21,049 nucleotides of DNA from CBDUQN01 sp965369375. Its GTDB lineage: Bacteria; Krumholzibacteriota; Krumholzibacteriia; Krumholzibacteriales; Krumholzibacteriaceae. Location of the stretch: NCBI GenBank assembly GCA_965369375.1, contig CBDUQN010000056.1, positions 1-21,049 on the forward strand, written 5' to 3'. Within the stretch, counting starts at the first letter, position 1, and each line of letters begins with the position of its first letter. The translations under genes and the position numbers were made by a program. Shown in pieces: positions 1-6,968 of this stretch. Below the pieces are notes generated by a model. It was not told where the DNA came from. It did not search any database and saw nothing but the letters and a program-made list of their open reading frames with translations.

Positions 1-56
1 TTCGCGAGGGAGGCCGCACCGTCGCCTCCGGAGTCGTAACCGAGATACTGGAATAA
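1..56 (+). CDS. tuf: Elongation factor Tu, C-terminal end (partial)
   Basis: Reading frame 3 from the window edge gives the 17 residues REGGRTVASGVVTEILE and then TAA at 54-56. This is the conserved end of EF-Tu domain 3, the GTPase that delivers aminoacyl-tRNA to the ribosomal A site. The rest of the gene lies upstream of the window. It ends 34 bp before the S10 start. A tuf gene just before rpsJ is the usual junction of the str and S10 operons, and no terminator is visible in the gap, so readthrough into rpsJ is likely. The match is short but highly characteristic. Confidence 0.9.
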   Translation, partial: REGGRTVASGVVTEILE

Positions 57-90
57 GAACCATTAGGTAATGGGGTTCGGAGGTAGTCTG

Positions 91-399
91 GTGGATGGCC
101 AGAGAATACGAATTAAGTTGAAGGCGTACGAGCACTCTATGCTGGACCGAAGCGCGGAGGAAATCGTCCGCACTGCGCGCAGAACCGGCGCAGAGGTCTG
201 CGGCCCTATTCCGCTGCCGACGAAGAGAAGCGTCTATACGGTTCTCCGTTCGCCTCACGTTAACAAGAAATCCCGGGAGCAGTTCGAGATCAGGGTGCAC
301 AAGAGGCTGATATGGATTACGAATGTAACGCCGAAGGCCGTCGATGCGCTGCAGAAACTCGATCTCCCGGCGGGTGTCGATATCGAGATAAAGGTCTGA
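91..399 (+). CDS. rpsJ: 30S ribosomal protein S10
   Basis: S10 belongs to the 30S head and, as NusE, to transcription antitermination complexes. The chosen GTG start at 91 gives 102 aa, the normal family length, beginning (M)DGQRIRIKLKAYEH and ending in the conserved PAGVDIEIKV. A longer frame opens with ATG at 70, but it would add seven residues not typical of S10. The site GGAGGT at 79-84 lies 6 nt before the GTG and decides the start. The segment around residues 37-60, containing GPIPLPTKRSVYTVLRSPHV, is the extended S10 loop. It is the first gene of the S10 block, and the L3 gene follows after 17 bp. Confidence 0.96.
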   Translation: MDGQRIRIKLKAYEHSMLDRSAEEIVRTARRTGAEVCGPIPLPTKRSVYTVLRSPHVNKKSREQFEIRVHKRLIWITNVTPKAVDALQKLDLPAGVDIEIKV

Positions 400-416
400 T
401 TTACTCGGAGGAAGCA

Positions 417-1043
417 ATGGTTGGGTTGATCGGCAGGAAGATTGGCATGACCCAGGTTTTTGACGAAAACGGTGTTGTGATACCCGTTTCCGTCATCGAA
501 GCGGGGCCGTGCCCGGTGGTCCAGGTGAAGAGCGTCGAGACGGATGGATATAATGCCGTCCAGATCGCTTTCGATGAGATCCCGCCCGCGCGTATGAACC
601 TCCCGGCCCTGGGACATTTCCTGAAAAAGAATCTGCCGCCGTTCCGGCATCTTCAGGAGTTCAGGGTCGACAACGTGGCGGAATTCACTCCGGGTCAGTT
701 GATCGATGTCAGTGTTTTCAAGGCTGTGAGCCGTGTCAACGTTTCGGGGAAATCCAAGGGCAAGGGATTCCAGGGAGTCGTGAGGCGCCACGGATTTCAC
801 GGCGGGAAGAAGACGCACGGTTCCCAATCTCACCGGATCCCCGGCTCGATCGGAATGGCGGCGTATCCGGCGAGAGTGCTGAAGGGACAGAAGCTCCCCG
901 GCCGCATGGGGCACAAGAAATTCAACGTGCGCAACCTCAAGGTTGTGAGCGTCGATGTAGAGAATAATCTGTTGCTGGTCAGAGGTGCGGTGCCGGGAGC
1001 CCGAAACACGATCCTGAGGCTTACCATAACGCCCGGCGGTTGA
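417..1043 (+). CDS. rplC: 50S ribosomal protein L3
   Basis: L3 is an early-assembling 50S protein whose long loop reaches towards the peptidyl transferase centre. ATG 417 follows GGAGGA at 407-412 and gives 208 aa, close to the family norm. An in-frame ATG at 312 would overlap rpsJ by about 90 bp and add non-homologous residues, so it is not used. Signatures are VGLIGRKIGMTQVF at the N-terminus, KGKGFQGVVRRHGFHGG in the middle and HRIPGSIGMAAYP in the loop. The E. coli loop reads GSIGQ, where the Gln is methylated by PrmB. Here that position is Met, so this modification cannot occur at that residue. Confidence 0.97.
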   Translation: MVGLIGRKIGMTQVFDENGVVIPVSVIEAGPCPVVQVKSVETDGYNAVQIAFDEIPPARMNLPALGHFLKKNLPPFRHLQEFRVDNVAEFTPGQLIDVSVFKAVSRVNVSGKSKGKGFQGVVRRHGFHGGKKTHGSQSHRIPGSIGMAAYPARVLKGQKLPGRMGHKKFNVRNLKVVSVDVENNLLLVRGAVPGARNTILRLTITPGG

Positions 1044-1065
1044 GGCAAAAGCATAAGGAAGAGTC

Positions 1066-1692
1066 ATGGCGAAGGCAAAATTATTCGATTTCGACGGCGA
1101 TCTTAAAGGGAAGGTTGATCTGCCCGCCTCCCTTTTCGACGGCACGGTGAACAGGGGGATCCTCTACGACGTCGTTCGCATGTACCTTGCGAACAGGCGC
1201 AGCGGGAGTGCCAAGGCGAAGGGGCGAAGCGAGGTTAGTTATGGAACGGCCAAGCCCCACCGTCAGAAGGGCACGGGTAGGGCGCGCGCCGGAAGACGCA
1301 GTTCCCCGATCTGGCGTGGGGGTGGAGTCGTTTTCGGACCTCACAAGCGGGACTACCGGTACGCGGTGCCGAAGAAGGTGAAGCGACTCGCGCTCAAGTC
1401 GGCCCTTGCGGACAAGGGCCGCAGCGACGGTGTCGTTGTCGTCGAAGGAGTCTCGATGGAAGAGCCGAAGACGAAGCGCTTCTCCGAATTTCTCGGTGTC
1501 GCGGGGCTCGGGGGCAAACGGATCCTCTTCGTTTCGGATACTTTCGATTCGAATGTCTTCAAATCGGTGAAGAATATCCCCGGTGTTGAATTCATCGTGG
1601 GCCGTAACATGAATGCCTACGAGGTGCTCAAGGCCGAGATCCTTCTCGTCAAGAAGGAAGCCCTGCCGTCGCTCGAGGAGGTGTTTGCGTAG
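1066..1692 (+). CDS. rplD: 50S ribosomal protein L4
   Basis: L4 binds 23S rRNA and lines the exit-tunnel constriction together with L22. In E. coli it is also the autogenous repressor of the S10 operon. The ORF is 208 aa (family about 200-210) with ATG 1066 after AAGGAAGAG at 1055-1063. The long basic tunnel loop is clear at about residues 46-98, containing YGTAKPHRQKGTGRARAG and PIWRGGGVVFGPHKRDY. The C-terminal globular half ends in LPSLEEVFA. Whether it regulates this operon cannot be read from the sequence, because the leader upstream of tuf/rpsJ is not in the window. rplW starts only 2 nt after its stop. Confidence 0.97.
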   Translation: MAKAKLFDFDGDLKGKVDLPASLFDGTVNRGILYDVVRMYLANRRSGSAKAKGRSEVSYGTAKPHRQKGTGRARAGRRSSPIWRGGGVVFGPHKRDYRYAVPKKVKRLALKSALADKGRSDGVVVVEGVSMEEPKTKRFSEFLGVAGLGGKRILFVSDTFDSNVFKSVKNIPGVEFIVGRNMNAYEVLKAEILLVKKEALPSLEEVFA

Positions 1693-1694
1693 GT

Positions 1695-1997
1695 ATGAAA
1701 GGGATACATGGGATAATACGAAAGCCCATCATCACGGAGCGAACCACGTTCCTCAAAGAGGCGAGCAACAAGTTTGTGTTCGAAGTCGATCCGCGCGCAA
1801 ACAAGAGAGAGATCAAGATTGCGGTCGAAAAGCTTTTCAACGTGACGGTAAAGGAAGTGCGGACTGCGATCGTACGCGGGAAGACAAAGACGCAGTTCCG
1901 CAAAGCCGGTCGTTTCACGGGAAAGCGGCCGGACACAAAAAAGGCGATAGTCACCCTCACCAAGGGTGATAATATAGAGATTTTTGATCAGGTATAG
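1695..1997 (+). CDS. rplW: 50S ribosomal protein L23
   Basis: L23 sits at the tunnel exit and is the docking site for trigger factor and SRP. The ORF is 100 aa, normal for the family. It starts at ATG 1695, 2 nt after the L4 stop, so translation is probably coupled to rplD. The only good SD (GGAGGT, about 1677-1682) lies inside the rplD end with a long 12-nt spacing. Recognisable segments are IIRKPIITERTT near residues 6-17, NKFVFEVDPRANKREIKIAVEKLF in the middle (seen as a continuous block) and the basic loop GKTKTQFRKAGRFTGKRPDTKKA. Confidence 0.95.
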   Translation: MKGIHGIIRKPIITERTTFLKEASNKFVFEVDPRANKREIKIAVEKLFNVTVKEVRTAIVRGKTKTQFRKAGRFTGKRPDTKKAIVTLTKGDNIEIFDQV

Positions 1998-2017
1998 GGA
2001 ATGTAAGGAGCCGTTAG

Positions 2018-2848
2018 ATGGCAATCAAGAAATACAAACCGACGTCCCCGGCGCTGCGGTACAAGACCGTGACGGATTATTCGGTGCTCACGAAAACGCC
2101 TCCGGAGAAATCGCTGCTCGAGCCGATCAAGAGCAATGCCGGGCGCAACAACATGGGCCGCATAACGGTTCGTCGCCTCGGGGGAGGCCATAAGCGCCGT
2201 TACCGCCGAATCGATTTCAGGCGCGATAAGGTCGACGTCCCGGCGAAGGTGGTGTCGATCGAGTACGATCCCAACCGTTCGGCCTTTATCTCGCTGCTCA
2301 ATTACCGGGACGGGGAAAAACGGTACATCCTGGCTCCGCACGGCATCAAGGTGGGGGATCATGTCGTTTCGGGACCGCAGTCCGACATCCATCTCGGAAA
2401 CGCGCTTCCCCTCGAAAAAATCCCGACGGGGATATTCGTTCACAACATCGAGCTCGTGCGGGGACGGGGAGCCCAGATGGCGCGGAGCGCGGGATCATAC
2501 GCGCAGCTCATGGCGAAAGAAGGCAATCACGCGTTGATGCGGCTTCCGAGCGGTGAGATACGCATGGTACGCAAGGAGTGCTATGCGACCATCGGACAGG
2601 TGAGCAACATAGATCACGAGAATGTGTCGATCGGAAAGGCGGGGAGATCGCGATGGATGGGACGGAGGCCGAAGGTTCGCGGTGTCGCGATGAACCCGAT
2701 CGATCATCCCCTCGGCGGCGGCGAAGGCAAGAGCAGCGGGGGGCGTCATCCGGTGACTCCGTGGGGCAAGCCGACCAAGGGATACCGGACGAGAAAGAAG
2801 AAGCATTCGGATAAATACATAATTCACAGGCGCAAGAAGAAGAGGTAG
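2018..2848 (+). CDS. rplB: 50S ribosomal protein L2
   Basis: L2 is a universally conserved 50S protein needed for subunit association and peptidyl transferase activity. It is 276 aa, starting at ATG 2018 after AAGGAG at 2005-2010. The N-terminal OB-like region has MAIKKYKPTSPALRYKTV, and the SH3-like half carries RSAGSYAQLMAKEG. The C-terminal loop reads DHPLGGGEGKSSGGRHPVT. His230 corresponds to the catalytically implicated E. coli His229 and is kept, while the second His of E. coli (His231) is Leu232 here. The tail is strongly basic and ends KYIIHRRKKKR. Confidence 0.97.
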   Translation: MAIKKYKPTSPALRYKTVTDYSVLTKTPPEKSLLEPIKSNAGRNNMGRITVRRLGGGHKRRYRRIDFRRDKVDVPAKVVSIEYDPNRSAFISLLNYRDGEKRYILAPHGIKVGDHVVSGPQSDIHLGNALPLEKIPTGIFVHNIELVRGRGAQMARSAGSYAQLMAKEGNHALMRLPSGEIRMVRKECYATIGQVSNIDHENVSIGKAGRSRWMGRRPKVRGVAMNPIDHPLGGGEGKSSGGRHPVTPWGKPTKGYRTRKKKHSDKYIIHRRKKKR

Positions 2849-2863
2849 GTGCCGCGGGTTTGA

Positions 2864-2908
2864 GCCGCGCGATTGCGGCGGCTACGCCCGCGCTTGAGCG
2901 TGGAGCGT
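2864..2908 (+). promoter_or_regulatory. Paired hairpins in the L2-S19 spacer
   Basis: The 83-bp spacer after rplB can form two stems in the mRNA. The first is GCCGC 2864-2868 with GCGGC 2875-2879, around a 6-nt loop. The second is a 10-bp stem, 2884-2893 with 2898-2908, with a TTGA loop, one G-U pair and a bulged A at 2904. No U-run follows, since the next bases are AAAAAGGATTTG, so a Rho-independent terminator is unlikely. The rpsS Shine-Dalgarno site (GGAGGT 2923-2928) lies 15 nt further on and stays single-stranded. A role in mRNA processing or stability is possible but inferred. Confidence 0.4.
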
Positions 2909-2931
2909 AAAAAGGATTTGATGGAGGTCAG

Positions 2932-3201
2932 ATGACCAGATCTTTGAAAAAAGGCCCCTTCTTGTCGGAGAAGCTGCTGGCGAAGATCGAGAAGATGAAC
3001 TACACGGGGGAGAAAAAGGTGATAAAGACCTGGGCTCGAAGGTCTACGCTCTCTCCCGAGTTTGTCGGTCACACGCTGGCTGTTCACAACGGGAAAAAGT
3101 TCATTCCGATATTTATTACGGAGAACATGGTAGGCCACAAGGTCGGCGAATTCGTTCCGACGAGGACCTACCGCGGGCACACGAGCAAGAAGAAGAAGTA
3201 G
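2932..3201 (+). CDS. rpsS: 30S ribosomal protein S19
   Basis: S19 lies in the head of the 30S subunit, forms a complex with S13 and contacts A-site tRNA and the B1a bridge. The protein is 89 aa, close to the usual 91-93. It starts at ATG 2932, 3 nt after GGAGGT 2923-2928. It opens with MTRSLKKGPF, the near-universal S19 start, and contains IKTWARRST, HNGKKFIPIFITENMVGHK and GEFVPTRTYRGH. The C-terminus is the basic KKKK tail. The spacer to rplV is 27 bp. Confidence 0.97.
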   Translation: MTRSLKKGPFLSEKLLAKIEKMNYTGEKKVIKTWARRSTLSPEFVGHTLAVHNGKKFIPIFITENMVGHKVGEFVPTRTYRGHTSKKKK

Positions 3202-3228
3202 GCATTCGGTTATCGGAGGTAGGCGGAT

Positions 3229-3597
3229 ATGAAAGCACTTGCCAGAGCGCGGCATGTGAGAGTGTCCCCGAGGAAAGCAAGGATCGTTGCCGATCTCGTG
3301 CGGGGGCTGCCGGTCGAGAAGGCGCTCGAGATACTCAAATTTTCGAACAAGGCGGTGTCGCGCCCTATCGAAAAAGTCATCGTTTCGGCGACGCATAACC
3401 TCGCTGAGATGACCGATCATCCCGTCGAACCGACGGACATGGGGATAAAGGAAATCTTCGTGGACGAAGCGAATACCATGTACCGGATACGGCCGAGGGC
3501 CCAGGGGCGGGCTTACCGTATTCGCAAGAGAAGCAGTCATATCACCGTCGTTCTGGATTACGACGAAGAAGCGTATCAGCAGGAACACAAGAAATAG
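3229..3597 (+). CDS. rplV: 50S ribosomal protein L22
   Basis: L22 binds all 23S rRNA domains, and its beta-hairpin lines the exit tunnel opposite L4, where macrolide resistance mutations occur. The ORF is 122 aa, with ATG 3229 after CGGAGGT ending at 3220. It shows RHVRVSPRKARIVADLVRG at the N-terminus. The tunnel hairpin, about residues 80-103, contains RIRPRAQGRAYRIRKRSSHI without any insertion or deletion. About ten extra residues at the end (DYDEEAYQQEHKK) exceed the E. coli length of 110. Its stop codon overlaps the SD of rpsC. Confidence 0.97.
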   Translation: MKALARARHVRVSPRKARIVADLVRGLPVEKALEILKFSNKAVSRPIEKVIVSATHNLAEMTDHPVEPTDMGIKEIFVDEANTMYRIRPRAQGRAYRIRKRSSHITVVLDYDEEAYQQEHKK

Positions 3598-3606
3598 GAG
3601 GAAACA

Positions 3607-4293
3607 TTGGGTCAGAAGACAAATCCCGTTGGGTTACGGCTCGGTATAAACCGCACGTGGGATTCGAAGTGGTTTACCAGGAAAAATTACTCCAACTGGC
3701 TGGAAGAGGATGTAGTGATCCGCCGCTATATAAAGAAGCGTCTCGCGAGAGCGGGCGTTTCGAAGGTTGACATCGAGCGGCGCGGTGAGAAAGTCAAGAT
3801 ACACATCTATACCGCGCGGCCGGGCATGGTTATCGGCCGCAAGGGCGCCGAGGTGGATTTCTTGAGCGAAGAGCTCTGTCATCTGACCAACAAGAAAGTC
3901 AGCATAGATATCAAGGAAGTGAAGAAGCCGGAGCTCAATGCACAGCTCGTGGCGGAGCATATCGCAGGTCAGCTCGAACAGCGCGTCTCCTTCCGCAGGG
4001 CGATGAAGAAGGCGATTGCCTCGGCGATGCGGATGGGAGCGGAGGGGGTCAAGCTCAGGTGTGCGGGGCGTCTTGGAGGGGCGGAGATGTCGAGAAGCGA
4101 GGGATACATGGACGGCCGTGTGCCGCTGCATACGCTTCGCGCGAATATCGATTACGCGCGGGCGACCGCGTTTACCACGTATGGCACCGTCGGGGTGAAG
4201 GTGTGGATCTATCTCGGAGAGCTGTTCCCAAAGGATTTCAAGCGCGCGATGAGCGAGGCGGCGATCGAGGAGAGTTCACGTGGGGGACGTTAG
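3607..4293 (+). CDS. rpsC: 30S ribosomal protein S3
   Basis: S3 forms part of the mRNA entry channel and its helicase activity. The start is TTG 3607, placed 5 nt after AGGAGG (3596-3601), which overlaps the rplV stop. The second residue onwards reads GQKTNPVGLRLGINR, the family N-terminus, so no other start fits. Length is 228 aa. The type II KH domain has its GxxG loop at about residues 77-80 (VIGRKGAEV). Basic residues Arg130, Arg131 and Lys134 match the mRNA-helicase residues of E. coli S3. A 45-bp spacer without clear structure separates it from rplP. Confidence 0.97.
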   Translation: MGQKTNPVGLRLGINRTWDSKWFTRKNYSNWLEEDVVIRRYIKKRLARAGVSKVDIERRGEKVKIHIYTARPGMVIGRKGAEVDFLSEELCHLTNKKVSIDIKEVKKPELNAQLVAEHIAGQLEQRVSFRRAMKKAIASAMRMGAEGVKLRCAGRLGGAEMSRSEGYMDGRVPLHTLRANIDYARATAFTTYGTVGVKVWIYLGELFPKDFKRAMSEAAIEESSRGGR

Positions 4294-4338
4294 GGTCGAG
4301 GATTCGGTTCACGATTTTCTGAGTGAGGTTTATTTAAG

Positions 4339-4767
4339 ATGTTAATGCCGAAGAGGACAAAGTACCGGAAGCAGCAGCGCGGCAGGATGAAAGGATCTGC
4401 TTTCCGCGGCTCGAAGATATCGTTCGGCGAGTACGCCCTCCAGTCGGAAGCCCCCGCCTGGGTGACGAACCGCCAGATCGAGGCGGCCCGTGTGGCGATA
4501 ATGCGCCATATCAAGAGACAGGGAAAGCTCTGGATCCGGATTTTCCCGGACAAGCCCGTGACGGTCAAGCCGGCGGAGACGAGGATGGGAAAGGGCAAGG
4601 GCGCTCCGGAGTATTGGGTGGCTGTCGTAAAACCGGGACGCATCCTCTTCGAGCTCGAGGGTGTGGAGGCGGACGTCGCGAGGCGCTCCATGGAGCTCGC
4701 CTCTGCAAAACTTCCGATGAAGACGAGGTTCGTGCGCCGTGTCGCCACCGGCAAGGTTTCGGGATAG
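4339..4767 (+). CDS. rplP: 50S ribosomal protein L16
   Basis: L16 positions A- and P-site tRNAs near the peptidyl transferase centre. It has 142 aa with ATG 4339 after GAGG at 4325-4328. The start MLMPKRTKYRKQQRGRMKG is a standard bacterial form. Other motifs are RIFPDKPVTVKPAETRMGKG and PEYWVAVVKPGRILFE. Arg82 lies at the site hydroxylated by YcfD/RoxA in E. coli (Arg81). Whether a hydroxylase exists here is not visible. A second in-frame ATG two codons on (4345) is a less typical alternative. Confidence 0.96.
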   Translation: MLMPKRTKYRKQQRGRMKGSAFRGSKISFGEYALQSEAPAWVTNRQIEAARVAIMRHIKRQGKLWIRIFPDKPVTVKPAETRMGKGKGAPEYWVAVVKPGRILFELEGVEADVARRSMELASAKLPMKTRFVRRVATGKVSG

Positions 4768-4834
4768 ATCGGCCGCGCGGGCTATAGAGAGATTTATTGG
4801 ATTTTGTGAACGATTTATATGGACGGTTATTGAG

Positions 4835-5077
4835 ATGAAGGCAGTGGAACTGAGAGAGATGACGCTCGAAGAGCTTCAGCTTCGCGAGGAGGAGCTCGCC
4901 GAAGAGCTTGACCGCCTGAGAATTCAGCTCGCGATCAAAAGGCTCGACAACCCGCTTCAGGTGCGCGTAACGCGGCGCGAGCTCGCTCGTGTGAAGACCG
5001 TCATCACGGAGAAGGAAAAAACGACGAATGCCGAATCCGGTGCGGGCGCCGCGCCGGGACCTCCAGCCGACTCTTGA
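4835..5077 (+). CDS. rpmC: 50S ribosomal protein L29
   Basis: L29 binds near the tunnel exit next to L23. ATG 4835 gives 80 aa starting MKAVELREMTLEELQ. The reading frame is open further upstream to 4739, but that part overlaps rplP and is not L29-like. The two-helix hairpin fits the family: helix 1 contains LREEELAEELDRLRIQLAIK and helix 2 contains RVTRRELARVKTVI. The family is usually about 60-68 aa. The extra C-terminal residues (TTNAESGAGAAPGPPADS) form a disordered tail. The ribosome binding site is weak (GGACGG, 4821-4826). Confidence 0.92.
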   Translation: MKAVELREMTLEELQLREEELAEELDRLRIQLAIKRLDNPLQVRVTRRELARVKTVITEKEKTTNAESGAGAAPGPPADS

Positions 5078-5133
5078 GCTACGTGTAAGCTCGTAGTGCG
5101 CAAAGAGTTGGAGGGATCTTACGAGGAGACGTT

Positions 5134-5391
5134 ATGGAGAAGAGAAAGCCCAGGAAGATTTTGATAGGGCGTGTCGTGAGTGACAGGATGAACAAGACGG
5201 TAACGGTTTCCGTTGAGCGTCTGTTTCAGCATCCGAAGTATAAGAAGATCGTCAAAAAGACGTCGAAGATATACGCACACGATGCGGAAAACCAGTGCCA
5301 CACTGGTGACAAGGTCAAAGTTATGTCGACGAGACCGCTCAGTAAACTCAAACGCTGGCGTGTCATCGAAGTGATGGAGAGGGCACAGTAG
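5134..5391 (+). CDS. rpsQ: 30S ribosomal protein S17
   Basis: S17 is an early-binding 30S protein with an OB fold. It is 85 aa, the normal length, starting at ATG 5134 five nt after GAGGAG (5123-5128). Motifs are RKILIGRVVSDRMNKTVTVSVERL, read as one N-terminal block split here as GRVVSDRMNKTVTVSVE, then HPKYKKIVKKTSKIYAHD and LSKLKRWRVIEV. The 56-bp spacer before it contains a modest stem, CTACG 5079-5083 with CGTAG 5092-5096. rplN follows after 12 bp. Confidence 0.96.
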   Translation: MEKRKPRKILIGRVVSDRMNKTVTVSVERLFQHPKYKKIVKKTSKIYAHDAENQCHTGDKVKVMSTRPLSKLKRWRVIEVMERAQ

Positions 5392-5403
5392 GAGTAGACG
5401 ACG

Positions 5404-5772
5404 ATGATCAAGATGCAGACAAATCTGGTTATCGCGGACAATTCCGGAGCCAAGAGTGTCCGGTGCATAAAGGTTCTTGGTGGCTCCAGGAGGAGGTACG
5501 CTTCGGTCGGTGATATTATCAGCGCTTCCGTAAGGCTCGCAATGCCGGGCGGGGCTGTCAAGAAGGGGCAGGTCGTTAAATGCGTGATTGTCCGTACCCG
5601 CAAAGAGCTCAGGCGCCGCGACGGCAGCTATATCCGTTTCGACCAGAATGCCGCCGTTGTCATAAACGAGCAGCGCGAGCCTATCGGTACGAGAATTTTC
5701 GGTCCCGTTGCGAGGGAGCTGAGAGAAAAGCGTTTCATGAAGATAGTATCGCTCGCACCGGAGGTGATTTAA
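5404..5772 (+). CDS. rplN: 50S ribosomal protein L14
   Basis: L14 forms intersubunit bridges B5 and B8 and is the binding site of the silencing factor RsfS. It is exactly 122 aa, the typical bacterial length. ATG 5404 follows AGGAG 5390-5394, which overlaps the rpsQ stop. The signature region LVIADNSGAKSVRCIKVLGG is near the N-terminus, and GGAVKKGQVVKCVIVRT, IRFDQNAAVVIN and GPVARELREKRFMKIVSLA follow. It is the first gene of the classical spc operon. No separate promoter or terminator is visible between rpsQ and rplN, so the S10 and spc blocks seem joined here. Confidence 0.97.
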   Translation: MIKMQTNLVIADNSGAKSVRCIKVLGGSRRRYASVGDIISASVRLAMPGGAVKKGQVVKCVIVRTRKELRRRDGSYIRFDQNAAVVINEQREPIGTRIFGPVARELREKRFMKIVSLAPEVI

Positions 5773-5794
5773 CTCTAAAGACGGAAAGCTCGCT

Positions 5795-6115
5795 ATGAGG
5801 ATCAAGAAGAACGATACGGTCAAGGTTATCTCGGGTAATTACATGGACACAGAGGGAAAGGTCCTCAAAGTCTTTCCCGATGTGAACAGGATTATCGTTG
5901 AGAAGGTGAATCTCATCAAACGGCACACGCGCCAGACGGGTCAGGGGCAAGACGGCGGGATCATCGAGAAAGAAGCCCCGATAGATGTGTCGAACGTCAT
6001 ACTGATCTGTCCGAAATGCAACCGGGCGACAAGAACGAGTGTGGTGGCGCTCGCCGACGGACGGAAGGTGCGGCAGTGCAAGAAGTGTAACGAAACCTTG
6101 AGTGACGAAGGGTGA
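5795..6115 (+). CDS. rplX: 50S ribosomal protein L24 with a CxxC/CxxC ribbon
   Basis: L24 initiates 50S assembly. It is 106 aa, with ATG 5795 after GGAAAG 5783-5788. The N-terminal KOW fold covers about residues 4-45, including VKVISGNYMDTEGKVLKV, and GGIIEKEAPIDVSNV follows. The C-terminal part holds two cysteine pairs, Cys72/Cys75 (CPKC) and Cys95/Cys98 (CKKC), spaced like a zinc ribbon. E. coli L24 has no cysteines at these places, while some other bacterial L24 proteins do. Zinc binding is inferred from the pattern. Confidence 0.96.
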   Translation: MRIKKNDTVKVISGNYMDTEGKVLKVFPDVNRIIVEKVNLIKRHTRQTGQGQDGGIIEKEAPIDVSNVILICPKCNRATRTSVVALADGRKVRQCKKCNETLSDEG

Positions 6116-6168
6116 ACATGAGCGGCGATGCCGCGTGATCCGGGCAACGACGATGAATGGTGATAACA

Positions 6169-6729
6169 ATGACTGATAAAGCAAAATTAACGAATATCAA
6201 GCGTTTGTACCTCGAGAAGGCCATGCCTGAACTGATGAAGCGATTCGGTTACAAGAACGTGATGGAGGTGCCGCGCCTCGATAAGATATCCATAAACATG
6301 GGCGTCGGAGAGGCGATCAACGACGCGAAAGTTCTCGAGGCGGCGGCGAAGGATCTGGGCCTCATTACCGGGCAGCGTCCGGCAATCACACGTTCGAGGA
6401 CGGCCATCGCCGGTTTCAAGCTTAGGGAAGGTGTTCCCGTCGGGTGCCGGGTGACGCTGAGGCAGGAGATGATGTACGAATTTTTCGATCGTCTGGTGAA
6501 CGTGGCGATCCCGAGAATCAGGGATTTCAGGGGCCTCAGTCCCAAGAGTTTCGATGGACGCGGCAACTATTCGTTCGGCGTAAAAGAACACATCATCTTT
6601 TCCGAGATCGATTACGACAAGATCCTCAAGATCATGGGGATGGATATAACTATTGCAACAACGGCGAAGACGGACGAAGAGGCTCGCGCGCTCATTATGC
6701 TTCTCGGCATGCCGCTTCGAGAGAACTAG
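6169..6729 (+). CDS. rplE: 50S ribosomal protein L5
   Basis: L5 binds 5S rRNA in the central protuberance and makes bridge B1b. The preferred start, ATG 6169 (MTDKAKLTNIK), gives 186 aa and has the weak site GGTGA at 6159-6163. An in-frame ATG at 6157 would add MVIT but has no SD. Motifs include PRLDKISINMGVGEA, GQRPAITRSRTAIAGFKLREG and FRGLSPKSFDGRGNYSFGVKE (about residues 120-140). The end reads GMPLREN. The 53-bp spacer before it holds a small hairpin, described separately. In E. coli the S8 repressor acts near the rplE start; I cannot show this here. Confidence 0.95.
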   Translation: MTDKAKLTNIKRLYLEKAMPELMKRFGYKNVMEVPRLDKISINMGVGEAINDAKVLEAAAKDLGLITGQRPAITRSRTAIAGFKLREGVPVGCRVTLRQEMMYEFFDRLVNVAIPRIRDFRGLSPKSFDGRGNYSFGVKEHIIFSEIDYDKILKIMGMDITIATTAKTDEEARALIMLLGMPLREN

Positions 6730-6745
6730 TGGATAAGGAGAATTT

Positions 6746-6931
6746 GTGGCGAAGAAATGTTTAATGGCTAAGGCGAAACGGAAGCCGAAGTTCAAGGTGC
6801 GCGGGTACAACCGCTGCAGCCGCTGCGGCAGGCCGCGTGCCTATCTACGGAAATTTGGAGTCTGCAGGATCTGTTTCCGCGAGCTCGCACTGGAGGGAAA
6901 GATTCCCGGTGTGGTCAAGGCGAGCTGGTAG
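6746..6931 (+). CDS. rpsZ: 30S ribosomal protein S14, zinc-binding type Z
   Basis: S14 assembles late into the 30S head. The GTG start at 6746 follows AAGGAG 6734-6739 and gives 61 aa, exactly the length of the short zinc-containing (C+) form. An internal ATG at 6764 would shorten the protein. Zinc ligands are Cys24 and Cys27 (CSRC) and Cys40 and Cys43 (CRIC), in the standard CxxC-12-CxxC layout. The end, IPGVVKASW, is the family terminus. The long cysteine-free S14 of E. coli (about 100 aa) is not present in this window. Confidence 0.96.
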   Translation: MAKKCLMAKAKRKPKFKVRGYNRCSRCGRPRAYLRKFGVCRICFRELALEGKIPGVVKASW

Positions 6932-6968
6932 ATTCCAATGACTAGAGCTTTTGCGAGGTGATTGTATT

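Noticed and set aside
255..1145. Long antisense open frame opposite rpsJ and rplC, and similar ones opposite most ribosomal genes
   Set aside because: They lie fully opposite conserved genes, encode no recognisable protein and are expected in GC-rich coding DNA.
6118..6138. Seven-codon mini-ORF (MSGDAA) before rplE
   Set aside because: Too short to support. It may be chance after the L24 stop.
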